A DNA stretch of 64,000 nucleotides, taken from Phanerochaete sordida (lineage: Eukaryota; Basidiomycota; Agaricomycetes; Polyporales; Phanerochaetaceae). The stretch is from positions 186,001-250,000 of the forward strand of contig BPQB01000010.1 of the NCBI GenBank assembly GCA_019973155.2, written 5' to 3'. The number at the start of each line of letters is the position of its first letter. Position 1 is the first letter of the stretch. The notes under the pieces were generated by a model. That model ran no database searches, was not told where the DNA came from, and saw only the letters and a program-made list of their open reading frames with translations. Of the stretch, positions 1-11,550 are shown one piece after another. Made by a program: the position numbers and the translations under genes.

Positions 1-14
1 GCTGCACGGCCATC

Positions 15-1886
15 CTACTCCAGAATAAACTCGCCAATCGCCCGCCTCAGCTCCTCCTCCCCCATCTTCCGCTTGACCACGACAGGCTCCTCCTCCTCCC
101 TCTCCCCTTCGTCCTCCCCCGCGCCATCCCGCCCGCCAGGCACAAGCCGCGCCGAGACCCACGCCGGCAGCGGCACCGCGCCCAGCGACGGCACAGTGTC
201 CGCGTACAGCGCCGGCGCCGCGCGCGCGCCGCGGCTCGTGAGCGACGTGTGGCAGACGTAGCAGAGCAGCGGCGCGAGCCTCGGCTCCGCAGCTAGCTCC
301 GCCTCCACCTCTCCACCCGCCTCTCCATCCGCTTCTCCGTCGCTTTCCCCGCGAGCCTCTGCGGCTGGCCGTCCATGCGCGCCGCGGCGCAGGCCGTCGC
401 GCGCGCGGATCGCGATGCGCGTCTTCCACGCCTGGACGCCGTCCTGCGCGGGGCGCTCGCAGAGCACGCACGCGCCGGCGGCGGCGCCCTTCGGCGCGAG
501 CTTCGCGCACGTGCGCACGACGGTCGACACCGTCGACGGGTAGTCCTTCTCGAGGCCGCGCACGAAGTCTGCCGCCCATCAGCTCACGCCTGCAACTGGA
601 GACGGGGCGGGGGAGGACGCACCGTTCGTGAGGCGCCCAATACCCGGCTTCGCGCCCGGCCACGCCCACGGCGCGCGCCCGACGACGCGCAGGCGCGCCC
701 ACCACGCCCAGACGGCGCACTCCTTCGCGCTCGCCTCGCGGAGCGGGCGCACCAGTCTTACGGTCTTCACTGGGTGCACTGCGGCGGGCCCCGCGGCCGA
801 CCCCGCGGCGGAGTGCGCGGCGAACTGCGCGGGCGGCGCCCACTCCTCCTGGAGCTCCGCGCGCACGTGGAAGCCGCCGCCCTGCGCGACGCCCGCGAGG
901 AGCGCGCCGGCGAGGCCCGTGAGGGACGTGCCGAGGAGGAGGTGCGAGGACGCGGTCGCGGCGGCGGTGTGCTGCAGGAGCACGCGGACGAGCGTGTGCA
1001 GCGCCGTGGGGAGTGCGGTCGGCGTCGGGAGCGCGGCGAGGTAGGATTGCAGCGCGGCGAGCGGGGTGCGGGTGCTGCTGCCGGTCGTGGCGAAAGGAAG
1101 CACTAGCGGGGGCGGTTAGTGGGGGGTGGATGGGGGGAGGGCGGGACGCACTTTCGTCGTTGAGGTCGACTATGACGTCGCTGTTTAGGTTGTTGTGGGA
1201 GACGCTGCGCCACCAGGAGTGGTCGAATGCGTTTTGTATTCGGAGTGGGATAAACTCCACGTCTGCGATTTGCGCGACCACGTCTCGGATTTCGTTTGTT
1301 CTGTCCTTGGTCTACTTTATTCGGCTGAGTCAACGCGCACGACCTCAGAACAGTTCATGACTCACCCCGGGAAGGACATCACAGCATTCGACATAGCATA
1401 CATAAACCTTCTTCCACACACGCTCGTGTCGTGGGTGGTCCCGTCCGCCGTCCGTAGTGAGAAGAGCGGGATCAGGCGAAACATAACAGCGGTTCACGAG
1501 GTCGAGGAGCACTGTCGAGCTGAGACCGCCTGAGAAGGCTACGAGGAGGTTCCCGGTGGGCTTCAGAGCGGTGCGTCGAGGTCCGTCGGGTTTGGCGTTG
1601 ACATAAGGCTCGAGCGAACGTCTGAACTTGTATGTCATCTGCGAAACGAAGCACGATCTGGAGAGACGTGAGTAGCTTATGGCGCCAGACATGACCCTAC
1701 GCACCTGCAGTATACTGCGTGTCTGACCACAACATTGCCGACATTTACTTTGCATTTGACGCACGTGCGCGACTTGTCGTACTTGCGCTTTCCTGCGAAA
1801 CACTGAGCGGGGATTGTAGAGGGTGTGGCGAAGGGCTCACGAGGCATGAGAGCATCCGACTCTGTGGTGGGGTTTCCGCACTCCAT
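15..1886 (-). CDS. CTU2: Cytoplasmic tRNA 2-thiolation protein 2 (CTU2/NCS2)
   Basis: Non-catalytic partner of the CTU1 (NCS6) thiolase, which makes the 2-thio group of wobble mcm5s2U in cytosolic Lys, Glu and Gln tRNAs with sulfur passed on by URM1. The first exon begins MECGN and holds a CVKCK motif followed by VVRHAVYC, continuing over an intron into RSCF, as at the N-terminus of this family. The next exon carries a PP-loop-like block, VAFSGGLSSTVLLDL. Further exons give DVEFIPL, a leucine-rich central stretch with LLLGTS, a VRLVRPLRE block and a C-terminal CVLCERP zinc-like pair. The protein ends GEFILE. At least five exons. The Arg/Ala/Glu-rich stretch near the C-terminus is low complexity. 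It shares its upstream region with the uridine kinase gene. Confidence 0.88.
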
Positions 1887-2369
1887 GGCTGCAGCGGCGG
1901 AGTGAGACGAAGAGAGCAGAAGAGGAGGTCGGCGAGTGCGTGCGGGGACGAATGAAAGCTGAGGAAATCAGTAAGCGCCTTAGGCTTGGCAATTTGATGG
2001 CAGACTAGCAGGATACCCGTGCCTACGGCACAGCTTCCTCTAGCTACAGCGACGCTGCGATCGGAGTGCCCAGCAGTTTGCCTGCTTGAGACTCGCCATA
2101 TCCGTGGTTGAAATACTGCGAGTAGTCGATACTCGAGCCACAGTTAGCACGCTTCCTTAGCCTATAGAGAGCAGAAATTCACCATATAAGGCAATGTTGC
2201 CTTTTGTGGACCTTACGGTATTGTATATATTGATACCACGTGGGCTGAGATGCATCGGACGCCACAAAGGCCGCTGCAAATATCACAGCCTGGTCGCTTT
2301 GCCTCCGACACGGCTCTCCTCTCGTCCTCCTCCTCCTCGCTGCCCGCAACCTGCTCCTCGTCGCGCACG
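1887..2369. promoter_or_regulatory. Divergent upstream region CTU2 / URK1
   Basis: Gene-free stretch between two divergent start codons. It contains a TATA-like run (about 2222-2230) and a CCACGTGG palindrome at 2236-2243 that includes an E-box core, about 130 bases upstream of the URK1 start. A bHLH site is only suggested by sequence. Confidence 0.4.
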
Positions 2370-4868
2370 ATGTCCGAGGACAGCCCAGCGCTGCTGAACG
2401 TCCCCCGCCCGACCCTCGCCCGCGCCCCGACCAGCACGGATTTGGCTGGCCAGGCGTCCCGCATCCAGCTCCAGACCCTCAAAAACACCCTCCTCAAGTC
2501 CCACGGACGCCCGCCATGGTTCGATTGCGCGCGGTTCCCACGCGCGCCCCACGTTCGCTGAACCATGTCCTCTCTCGCCCGCAGGTACGGCGAGGACGGC
2601 CAGCATATCTCCGAGGCCTTCGTTATCGGTATCGCCGGTGCGTGCCCTGCGCCTGCGCGCCGTTTCTCGCGACTGACGACCGCGCAGGCGGGTCTGCGAG
2701 TGGAAAGGTATCCGAGTTGGCTCGTCTCTCAAGGGCAGCGTAGGGAGGCTTTGACGTGTCTTGCTAGACCCATGTCGCGCGCCAAATCGTACAATCGCTT
2801 GGGTCCATCCCCAGTATCGTCATCTTGTCCCAGGTGCGCCGCATCCCCTGTCAGCGAGTCGCTCTGCTGACCGGACTCGCACTTCAGGACAGCTTCTATA
2901 AGCGCAACAGCCCAGAAGAGATCGCCCTCGCCCACGCCAACCGCAAGGACTTTGACCATCCAGATGCCATCGACATGCCCTTGTTCGCAGAGGTACGCGT
3001 CTTTCATCGGGGCATCCTGGAATTCGACACAGATATCTCGCCCACAGTGCTTGCAAGACCTCAAGCAAGGCCGTCAGACCAACATCCCAATCTACTCCTT
3101 CTCCGAACACCAGCGTCTCGACGAAACCAAGTACCTCTACGGAGCTGCTGTCATCATCAGTGCGTTCCGCAGGACTTTGGGTTCCACATACGCTAAGCTA
3201 GGAACCTAAAGCCGAGGGTATTCTTGCATTACACGACCCAGTACTCAGGTGAGACAGTCCTATCATCGGTCGTGTGCAGATTCTGAGAACGTGTACTAGG
3301 GCGCTATATGACTTGAAAGTAAGTGCTGAACTCCGAATGTGCGAAGCAAGTATGGCTCATCTCGATCCTAGATATTTGTACAATGTGATTCCGATCTGAT
3401 GCTCGCAAGGCGTATCCGACGCGATGTCTCAGAACGAGGGCGTACGGTCGAAGGCGTGCTTGACCAGTGCGTGCCCCACAGAACGCGTACGCCCCCGCAG
3501 CTCACCAGCAATCCAGGTACCTGCGCTACGTGAAACCCTCCTACGACAACTTCGTGCTTCCCACCTCCAAATACGCCGACATCGTACGCGCCTTCCCCGC
3601 CCCGCGCTCTCCTTTCTGACACCGCGCCGCAGATTGTCCCGGGCTCCGACAACCACGTCGCGATCGACCTCATCTGCACGCACATCAAGCGCCAGCTGAA
3701 GAACCGCAAGAGCCGGCTGCGCGCGCAGATGGCGCTCGCAGGCCCGCGCGAGCAGCTCTCGCGGCAGGCGAGCCCGCTCATGACCTTCGAGGACCCGTGG
3801 CCGGGCCTCGTCGTCATCCCTGAGACCGCGCAGCTCAAGGTGCGCCCGACTATTGGATCTGCAGAGAGATACGGCGCTGACGGCGCACGCAGGGCATCCT
3901 GACGATTCTGAGAGACAGGACGACGAGCCGCGAGGACTTCATCTTCTTCACCGACCGGCTCGCGACATACCTGATCGAGAAGGCGATGGAGCACCTCCCG
4001 CACGCGTCGCGCAGCGTCGTCACGCCGTGCGCCGCCGCGTACCACGGGCGCGCGCTCGACGTCCCCGTACGCCCTCCCCCCCTCCGCACACAGTCGCCCG
4101 CTGACGCCCGCTAGCTCTGCGGCGTGTCGATCCTGCGCAGCGGCGGCCCGCTCGAGCGCGGGCTGCGCCGCGTCGTGAACAACGTCGCGATCGGCTCGCT
4201 GCTCATCCAGAGCGAGCCCGCGACGGGCGAGCCGCTCCTCCTGCACCTCGCGCTCCCGCAGGCCGTGCGCGAGCGCACGCGCGCGGGAGACACCTACGTC
4301 TTCCTGCTCGACGCCCAGGTGCGCCCTTCCCCCTCCCCCTCCTCTCCCCCTCCCCCTCCCACAACACAGCGCACTGACGCACACGCTGACGTCGCGCGCA
4401 GATCGGCACGGCGGCGTCCGCGTTCATGGCGATCCGCGTGCTGCTCGACCACGGCGTCGCGCAGGAGCACATCGTATTTGTGACGCTCCTCGTCGCGCGG
4501 CTCGGCGGGCTCGCGCTGCTCCGCCGCGTCTTCCCGCGCGTCACGCTCGTGTGCGCCGCCGTCGACGAGCGCCTCGAGGAGCGCTGGCTCGAGCTGCTCG
4601 AGCCCGACGCCGGCCTCGACGGCTTTGACGGCGGGGATGGCTTTGATGGCGACGGGAACGGCGAGGCGGTTGTGGTGGGTGGGGGAAAGGGGGACGGGGA
4701 GGGGAGTGGCGGCGCGCTCCGCCCGCACGCCGCGGACGGCCCGCCGCACGGGCGCAAGGTGTGGGTCGTCGAGCCCGGCATGGGCCACATCGGTGCGTCG
4801 TCTCCCTCTGCTGTGTGCGCGCAGAAACGCTCACGGGCGCGCACGCAGGCGACCGCTACTATCTTTGA
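2370..4868 (+). CDS. URK1: Uridine kinase with C-terminal UPRTase-like domain (URK1/UCKL type)
   Basis: Phosphorylates uridine and cytidine to UMP and CMP in pyrimidine salvage in the cytosol. The Walker A loop GGSASGKT is split by two introns (exon piece at about 2690-2708). It is followed by QDSFYKR, the FDHPDAID motif, the lid region ending [12 protein letters not shown], and [13 protein letters not shown] and [15 protein letters not shown]. The second half is a uracil phosphoribosyltransferase-like fold with [13 protein letters not shown] and a degenerate PRPP-loop block (DAQIGTAAS), as in yeast Urk1 and animal UCKL1. The last intron (4793-4848) joins GMGHIG to DRYYL and a stop at 4866-4868; reading through it would instead give a stop at 4873. 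A Gly/Asp-rich insert lies just before the last exon. The start is the first ATG in the exon frame. Confidence 0.92.
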
Positions 4869-5541
4869 GGCCTGAGGCGCGGTGGCTATCGCGCGTGCGC
4901 AGGTGGTGCTCAGACACGTCCGGTGCCAGGGTCGCGCGTCGGACATTGGGGTTTCTGTCGTGCTTGGCATCTATCAGCGGGCATCGGCGGACGCTTGTAG
5001 ACATACACAGCCTAGGACAAGTGCACTATTTCACGTCTGTGCGCGAGCGTGCGGAGCCAGCAGGCGCGATGGCGACGGTACATACGCTCAGCAGTGCGCG
5101 CCGCATCGATCGCTGCGGCGCGAGGCACCATCGCGGGGCCCTTTACACAGTCGCGGGAGGACCGCTGCGCGCGGGCACACGCGGGGCACACACGTCGATG
5201 CGGTGGCGCAGGGGCGCGCGCCGCGCAGGGTGCGCAGCGGAACTCTGATGCATTGACGGGCGCCTGCGGGGCTATCGCCCCGCCGCTGCCTGCGCGCACG
5301 CGTGTGCAGCAGCCTGCCTGCCAGGGCGAGCCAGGGCGCGCGTGCTGACTCAGTGGATCGACGCCTGATGCGCCGTGTGCGTTTGCAAATGCGGTGCTCA
5401 GCCAGGGCATGTGCGCCCGGTGTCCGTGGTCCTGCCCACAGCGGGCGAGTCTATCATAGTGTACTTTTGGGCTACGTGGGCGTGGTGGAGTGTGCCTATC
5501 GGTCTATCTGTGATGCTGCGGGAAGTCAGGGTAGGGTGGGA
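4869..5541. other. Convergent intergenic region
   Basis: Between the 3' ends of URK1 and ACL4. Open frames here are Arg/Ala/Cys-rich products of GC-rich DNA with no recognisable motif. I see no gene, repeat or RNA. Confidence 0.4.
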
Positions 5542-6893
5542 CTATGCCATCTCGACGTCCGCGTCGTCCTCGTCCTCCCAGCCGCCCTCGTCGTCCTCGT
5601 CGCCGTCGTCCTCGGGCGACGGCTGCACGCCCTGCGCGGCAAGCTTGCCGATGAGCTCGTGCACGTGCTCGAGGAGCGGCGCGTCGGGGTGCTCCTGCGC
5701 CTCGTGCAGCTGCAGCAGCGGCGTCAGCGGCGTCCTGGCGAAAAGCGGAGGAGGGACAGACCATCTTGCACGTGTCGAGGCAGTCGCGCGCGTCCCGCGC
5801 GAGCTGCTCCCAGGTGAGCTCCTGGAAGGCGCCGCCGGCCTCCTGCGCGCGCTCCGCCATGAGGCAGAAGCACCAGCCCTCGAGGTACCACGCCTCGACC
5901 TCCTGGTCGTCGAACGCCATCACGCCTGTCAGGACGAGCAGCGCGGGCTCGAAGAGCTCGAGCTCGAGGAACATCTTCACGAGCGCGAGGCGCGTCGGGA
6001 TCGGGGGCAGGCGTTGGTCGTCTGGGAGCAAATCAGCGGCCGGGTATAGGTGGAAAGGCTGCGTTGCGCACCTGGCTCCAAGTCTTTCCACTGCGTCCAT
6101 GCTTGCTCGAGACACTGCTTGGCGTCGTCTTCCCGCTGCTGCGATAGCCGGACGGATGCCAGTGCCTGCAGCGCTTCCGAGTTTCCTGGGTCGATTTGCA
6201 AGGCCATATTTATGAGCTCTTCACAGTTCTTTTCTGCTGCCGGGTCGAAGCTGGCGTAGATTCAATGATTTGCGCCGGGGGAGGCGCTGAAGGCACGTAC
6301 CACAGGTCGTACGACGGGTCCATCCAGATCTCGACCATCGCAATGAGTGCGCGAACGATGTTCTGCTTCTGTTCCGTCTCGTCTTCGCTTGCGTTTGCAG
6401 AGTCGACCGCACGCTCCTTGCCTTTCAGCTGCCCGACCATAACGTCTACTGCCGCCTGGTAATGCTTAAGCGCATTTTGCGGGTCCTCGTCGCTTAGCTG
6501 GGCAAGGTAGAGATGCGCTGACGGTGGTGGCGGGCTTGGTGCGTCTGGATGTGGGGGAATCAAGGTTTCAAAAGTCTGCAGGACGCTTCATGAACGGATG
6601 CGCCGTCGAGCGTGGGGCGGAGGACGCACCTGCTTTGCAGCATCGAGCTCGCCCGTCTCTAGCTGTATGACACCGAGCATCTCCCTCGCTGCGGCATGGC
6701 TCGGCTCCCGCTCGAGGATCCGCCGCACGAAGCGTTCTGCGAGGCCATAGTCGTACTGTACGATGAGGGTCTGCGCCTTCTCGAGGAGCGCAGGGATCGC
6801 GGGCTCCTGCTGCGCGGATTCAGGCTTGGTGAGGGAGCTCGGGACAGCGCCAGCGGCCTGCGCTTTGCGAGACTTTGTCCGTGTGCGGCCCAT
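5542..6893 (-). CDS. ACL4: TPR assembly chaperone of ribosomal protein L4 (ACL4)
   Basis: Acl4 binds nascent Rpl4 and escorts it to pre-60S particles. The basic N-terminus (MGRTRTKSRKAQ) leads into TPR-type helices: YDYGLAERFVRRILEREP, then LGVIQLETGELDAAKQ. An intron (6576-6629) joins this to TFETLIPPHPDAP and AHLYLAQLSDEDPQNALKHY. Next come PGNSEALQALASVRL and, in the last exons, AWYLEGWCFCLM. The tail is strongly acidic (residues such as EDDGDEDDEGG and WEDEDDADVEM), as expected for a chaperone of a basic ribosomal protein. The stop is at 5542-5544. The layout matches the fungal Acl4 family, not a generic TPR protein. It is divergent from the mitochondrial protease gene. Confidence 0.8.
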
Positions 6894-7391
6894 GGGGCAG
6901 AAAATGGGCGGAAAGCAGGAAATAATGGGTAGAGAGAATTACGCGCGCCTGTGTGCGGCGGGCCTCGATTGCGATCTGGGAAATGAGATCTGGGATCCCG
7001 GCGGGAGACATTGATTGGCGGGTGTCGGACCCCGACGACCGCTTACCCAAAGCCAATATGTCCGACAGGGGACGCTGCCCTCTCTTTTCCTCCCGACCTC
7101 GATCCTCGTCCTCTGCGACGGCGGCGACATCCCCAGCGACGACCGCAGCCCCGTCTCCTCTTCTCCTGAATTTATTGCTGCGCTGCGTGGAGCAGGATCT
7201 TGAAGGTGAGCCACGTTCGCGCTTGCCGCGCGTCCGCGCGTCCTCACGGCATCGGTCACAGGAGGTCGGTACCGCACCCTGCGCTACTCAAGCGTCCGAG
7301 TCAAGCCCAAACGCTCTCGACCACCGTTCCCCCACATCGCAAGCGCACTGCTCTGAATACTTCAGGCTCTGCCTCTCGCAAACGATGTGCC
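6894..7391. promoter_or_regulatory. Divergent upstream region ACL4 / OMA1-like protease
   Basis: About 0.5 kb between divergent start codons. No coding potential or strong TATA element was seen. It presumably holds both promoters (inference from layout). Confidence 0.4.
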
Positions 7392-9324
7392 ATGTTGCGC
7401 TCAGCCTTACGCACCTCCCTACCGCGACCGGCTCTGAATCGTCTGCCTACCCGCTCGCTGCAAAGGGCCCCGCTCCTCACGAGACCGCTGTCCACGTCGC
7501 GCTCAACATACCCAGGATGCGGCAGTCCGCTATGTCCTCTCGCGCAGCTTGGCAAGACGTACATCGAGTACCGAGCCGCTGAGGTGAAGCACCCCCGCTT
7601 CCCTGCGGCTATCTGCATCACAACTTCGAGGTACTCTGCACGATATTTTCACCACACGCCGCCGGTTCAGGCGCTGCCCATGCTGCCGCTCATCGGCCTT
7701 CTCAAGGTGTGTGCTACGCGTTGACGAGCGAGACCCCGCCGAGCTCACCTACTCCTCCAGACTTCCACTGCTCTCGAATTAGTCCGCACTGCCGCACGGA
7801 TCGCCCTCACGTTCTTGCCAATCATGTGGTTCAAGAATATGAGGGTGAACAAGATGCTCAAAAAGGCGGAGGCAAGTGGAGACAAGGAGATGGTCGAGAA
7901 AATCAAGGCAAAGATGGCCGTGAAGCGTTTCAAGGAGAAGACAATCTTCTTTAACGTCCTGCTCTTCATCCCCGTCATCATCTTCTGGCTGACCATACTG
8001 GCCAGCATGGAACGGACCCCGCTCACCGGACGGTGGCGGCTGATCCTCCTCTCGCCTGAGGAGGAAGAAGAGATCTCTTCGCAGCTCGCCGGCGCAGGCT
8101 GGTACAAGGCCGTCGCGGACATCCTCTCGCAAGAGGAGGGCACGACGCCCGCGCTGCTCCCGCCGAACGACTGGCGCATGAACTGGGTGCGCGACACGCT
8201 GCGCCAGCTCGAGAGCGTCATCCCCCTGCTGCAGCGCGAGCACGAGCTCGAGGCCAAGTGGCTCGAGTGCGAGCCCGAGGACGTCCCGCTCCCGCCGCCG
8301 GCCGACTTCCCGCTGCGCCCGCGCCCGCGCGCGTCCGAGATGGTGCGCAACTTCGCCGAGCTCTCGTGCGGCCGCCGCGCGCCGCCGTCGCCGCACGGCA
8401 TCCCCGGCCCGCCGTACTCGCTCGTCGTCGTCGACAAGCCCGGCTCGTCCAACGCGTTCTCGTACGGCTTCGGGCCCGACGGCGGCGGCGGCATCGTCGT
8501 CTTCAGCGGCTTCATCGACGACGTCCTCCGGAAACACCCGTTCCCCGAGCCACCAGCTGTCGAGCGCTCCTGGTGGTCCTCCCTCCTTGGACTGCCAGGG
8601 TCGAGCACCCCGCGACAGCCCCCGACACCCACCCGGGAGCAGACGGAGGAGCTCGCGATCCTGCTCGCGCACGAGCTGTCCCACCTTATCCTGTCGCACC
8701 ACCTGGAGACGCTGTCCTCAGGCTCTATCATATGGCCCGGAGTCATTTCTATCATGACGGACGTCGTACGCGCCGTCATGTTCCCCGTCACCATGCTATG
8801 TACGTTCTGCGCGCTGGCCCGACGTGACTCATATATGCTGACACATGTGCAGTCGGGCCGTTCGTGAATGACGCCCTGGCTGGCGTCGGGAAGCTTGGAT
8901 CAGGCCAGCTAACCGAGCTGACCCAGTACTGCACAAGCCAGAAGCAGGAAGTCGAGGCGGACGTCGTCTCCGCAAGGTGCGTCGCGGCGTCTCTGCCGAC
9001 AGTCACCCGCATGCTGACTGCGGGGACAGGCTGCTCGCGCACGCGGGCTTCGACCCGCGCGCGGCGGTGCGCTTCTGGGAGGACCGCCAGGAGACGGAGC
9101 GGACGGCGGAGTGCTCGCCGAAGCGCGCGCAGGACGTCGTCGCGCGCGCCGAGTGGGAGCGCACGAGCCTGCCGATGCGCTGGGTCGGCAACACGCACCC
9201 GATGCACGTCGTGCGCGTCGAGCGGCTCAAGGCGGAGCTGCACCAGTGGGAGATCCAGCGCGAGGCCGCGCGGCTGCGCCTCCGGCAGCAGTCGGAGCGG
9301 CTCGCGGCGCAGCGGGATGGCTAG
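7392..9324 (+). CDS. OMA1: OMA1-like mitochondrial M48 metallopeptidase
   Basis: Membrane-bound zinc protease of the inner mitochondrial membrane; OMA1 family members act in quality control and stress-induced cleavage. The N-terminus (MLRSALRTSLPRPALNRL) is rich in Arg and Ser and looks like a mitochondrial presequence. The first intron joins GLLK to TSTALELVRTAAR. A hydrophobic segment (FFNVLLFIPVIIFWLTIL) follows. The zinc motif is HELSH (HExxH), in LLAHELSHLIL. The third ligand is in the EVEADVVSAR block just before LLAHAGFDPRAAVRFW, which is typical of M48. A poorly conserved Pro/Ser insert precedes the HExxH. At least two 3' introns (about 8802-8852 and 8977-9029). The start was chosen because it is the first ATG giving a presequence. 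Confidence 0.85.
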
Positions 9325-9689
9325 GTCGCGAGGGCGTGTGGACAATCTATAGTCGGAAGGCTCTGTGTTTCGTGAATGCTGTCGTCGTTGGCTGTCGATT
9401 ATTCTTTTGTTTATCTGCTCGCTCGTCCGTCCCGTATATCCACACCCGTGCCTCACTGCAGTTACCGTACTTTAGAAGCGGGCACGATTCAATCTAATTT
9501 GCATTTCTATGTATTTCCGCGGAGCAAGGTCGCAGTCAGGATGTGGAGTTATTCGACAAGTAATAGGGGATATGTGCGATGCAAAGCGCGTCCGGAACTA
9601 GACCTCACCTGTTTACAGACATAGTACAGGGTGCGTGAACGTACAGTATATACAGGGCATGGAGTGGTGGGGTGGAGAGGAGCAAGGGC
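9325..9689. other. Convergent intergenic region
   Basis: AT-richer 3' flank shared by the OMA1-like and SVF1 genes. No gene seen. Confidence 0.4.
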
Positions 9690-11121
9690 TTAGGAGATGA
9701 AAGTAGCCTCGTTGTAGACCATCCCCTCGATGTTCAATCCCTCGGAGAGGCCGGGTATCAAGAAGTCCGGTCCAGTAACGCGAAGCGTAGCAGGGTTGTA
9801 CCACTGTTCTTGAAGTTAGCACACGTCGCAACCGCAGTATAGAAGAACACATGCCTGGTAGATGAAAGGCTTCGTTCCAGCGACGTAGTTCACCATCGTC
9901 TTGATGAAACCTGGGATCTCCGCAAGGACATCAACCTTCTCGAGGAGACCCTTGTATGCGGTCGGCGGGCCGAGATCGAGCTGCAGGCTAGCATCGACGC
10001 GTCCCTCGGAGCCAATAATGGGACCGCCCCACTTGAAGACGAGCTCAGTGGGGGCGTCGTAGCCGGTGTCGGCGTCCTTGGCGGTCCTCGAGTGGAACGC
10101 GCGCGACACGACCTCCGCGTCGTCCGGCTGCGGCTCGCCGGGGTACTTGGTCTCCGCGGTGACGGTGACGAGCTTGTTGGCGAGGACGAGCGAGCCGACG
10201 TTGACGGAGACGAAGCCGGAGCCGGCGCCCTTCTTGCCGTACGCGTCGATCGTGGTGAACTCCATCTGCACCGCGCTCACGCCGTCGTGCGCGTCGCTCT
10301 GGAAGTGCGCGAAGTTCCAGCGGGCGGCGACGAGGTTCGGGCGCATGCCCTGGATCGCGTGCACGAACATGCCCGGGCTGTTCTTCGCCTCGAGCGCCTT
10401 GCCCTGGACGATGACCATGCCCTTCATCGTCGTGCGCGGCCAGAAGCGGTGGACGACGTAGCCCTCGGGGTTTGCGATGTCCGGTCCAAAGTACGAGAAG
10501 CCGCCCTTGGGGCCCTTGCCGACCTTGAAGCCAGGGACGGTAGCGGGGCGCAGGGCCTCGAACGAAAACTGCAGATCGTCTCCAAGGTTCGCGGAGACGA
10601 CGTAGCTCTCAGGCTCGTCGGTACCAGGCCTGCTCTTGTATGTGAATGAGAACTGATCCGCCTTACTGGAGCGCTTGTCGAGGCCAGGTGGGGGCGTGAC
10701 GAAGTTGCTAACGTTGACAGATTTCCAGAGCTTCAGGCCCGTCTTCGGGTTGTAGATCTTGGCGGTGACTTGGATGGTGGGATACCACACGCTGGGAGGC
10801 GAGATCAGGACGTCAGGACGCGCAAGGCGAGGCATCGCTTACTAACCCCACTGATGAGTGAATTATTTGGAGCATTATGGAGGTGCCATCCTCGAGGAAG
10901 TGGTAGAAGATTTGGGTCTCGACCGCGAAACCGCTTGGGCAGGTCCACTCGGTGTCCTTGGGCTCGAGCTCACCGAAGAGCTCGGACGCCGGGCGGCCAG
11001 CGGACACGGGGTGGAAATTAGGTGCGTGCGGGTCGACTGGGGCCGACGTGCTGTATGAGTCCCTCAGCGTGCATCGGCGGGCGGCGATGGGTGCGACTCA
11101 CGAGAAGAACGAGGAGAACAT
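9690..11121 (-). CDS. SVF1: Survival factor 1 (Svf1-like, lipocalin-like fold)
   Basis: Svf1 proteins protect from oxidative and cold stress and have been linked to sphingolipid/ceramide homeostasis. Exon 1 is very short (MFSSFFS, 11121-11101) and joins across an intron to TSAPVDPHAPNFHPVS. The following exon has the family signature around DTEWTCPSGFAVETQIFYHF and LQIIHSSVG. The long exon begins WYPTIQVTAKIYNPKTG with LWKSVNVSNF, then has VVHRFWPRTTMKGM and the C-terminal lipocalin half (FVHAIQGMRP). A last exon starts WYNPATLRV and ends NEATFIS with the stop at 9690-9692. All conserved blocks are present, so the gene looks intact. Confidence 0.92.
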
Positions 11122-11550
11122 GGTCGTAGAGTGGTATCGTCGTCGAGGTCGTAAGGAGAAACGTGCAGGAGGCCTGAATTCGCAAGTCGGCCTGCCCAGC
11201 GCCTGTGGGCGGCGTTGCGGCTCGGGTCACGCGTCGACCAAGGCCTCGAATGGGCGCCTCGCCTTCCGCCGCCTTGCAACCTGAGTTTGGCCGAGAGTAC
11301 GACGCCAGACGCTCGCTGGTCATGATGTGCGTGTCGCTTGGCATGTTCTGCGCAGATTCTCACCTCCCACGACCTCCCAGGGCTCGACGACGACCACGAC
11401 GGCGAGCAGCCAGCCCGCCAAATTCCCGACTGCGCACCCGAGATCTGAGAACGCGACTCCCACAGCGTCGCTGCGGGGAGTGTCCAAACAGGTACAGTCC
11501 ACCGTAACGCTCCCGTCCCGCCGGCTCTGATTCATTACCAGGCCGAGGAC
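11122..11550. promoter_or_regulatory. Divergent upstream region SVF1 / F-box gene
   Basis: About 0.43 kb between divergent starts. Nothing coding was recognised. Promoter function is inferred from layout. Confidence 0.35.

Noticed and set aside
3368..4384. 338-codon open frame on the minus strand
   Set aside because: Antisense to URK1 exons. Arg/Gly/Ala-rich composition is what GC-rich codon bias gives in the opposite frame.
7745..8794. 349-codon and 307-codon minus-strand open frames
   Set aside because: Antisense shadows of the OMA1-like protease exon, with no motif of their own.
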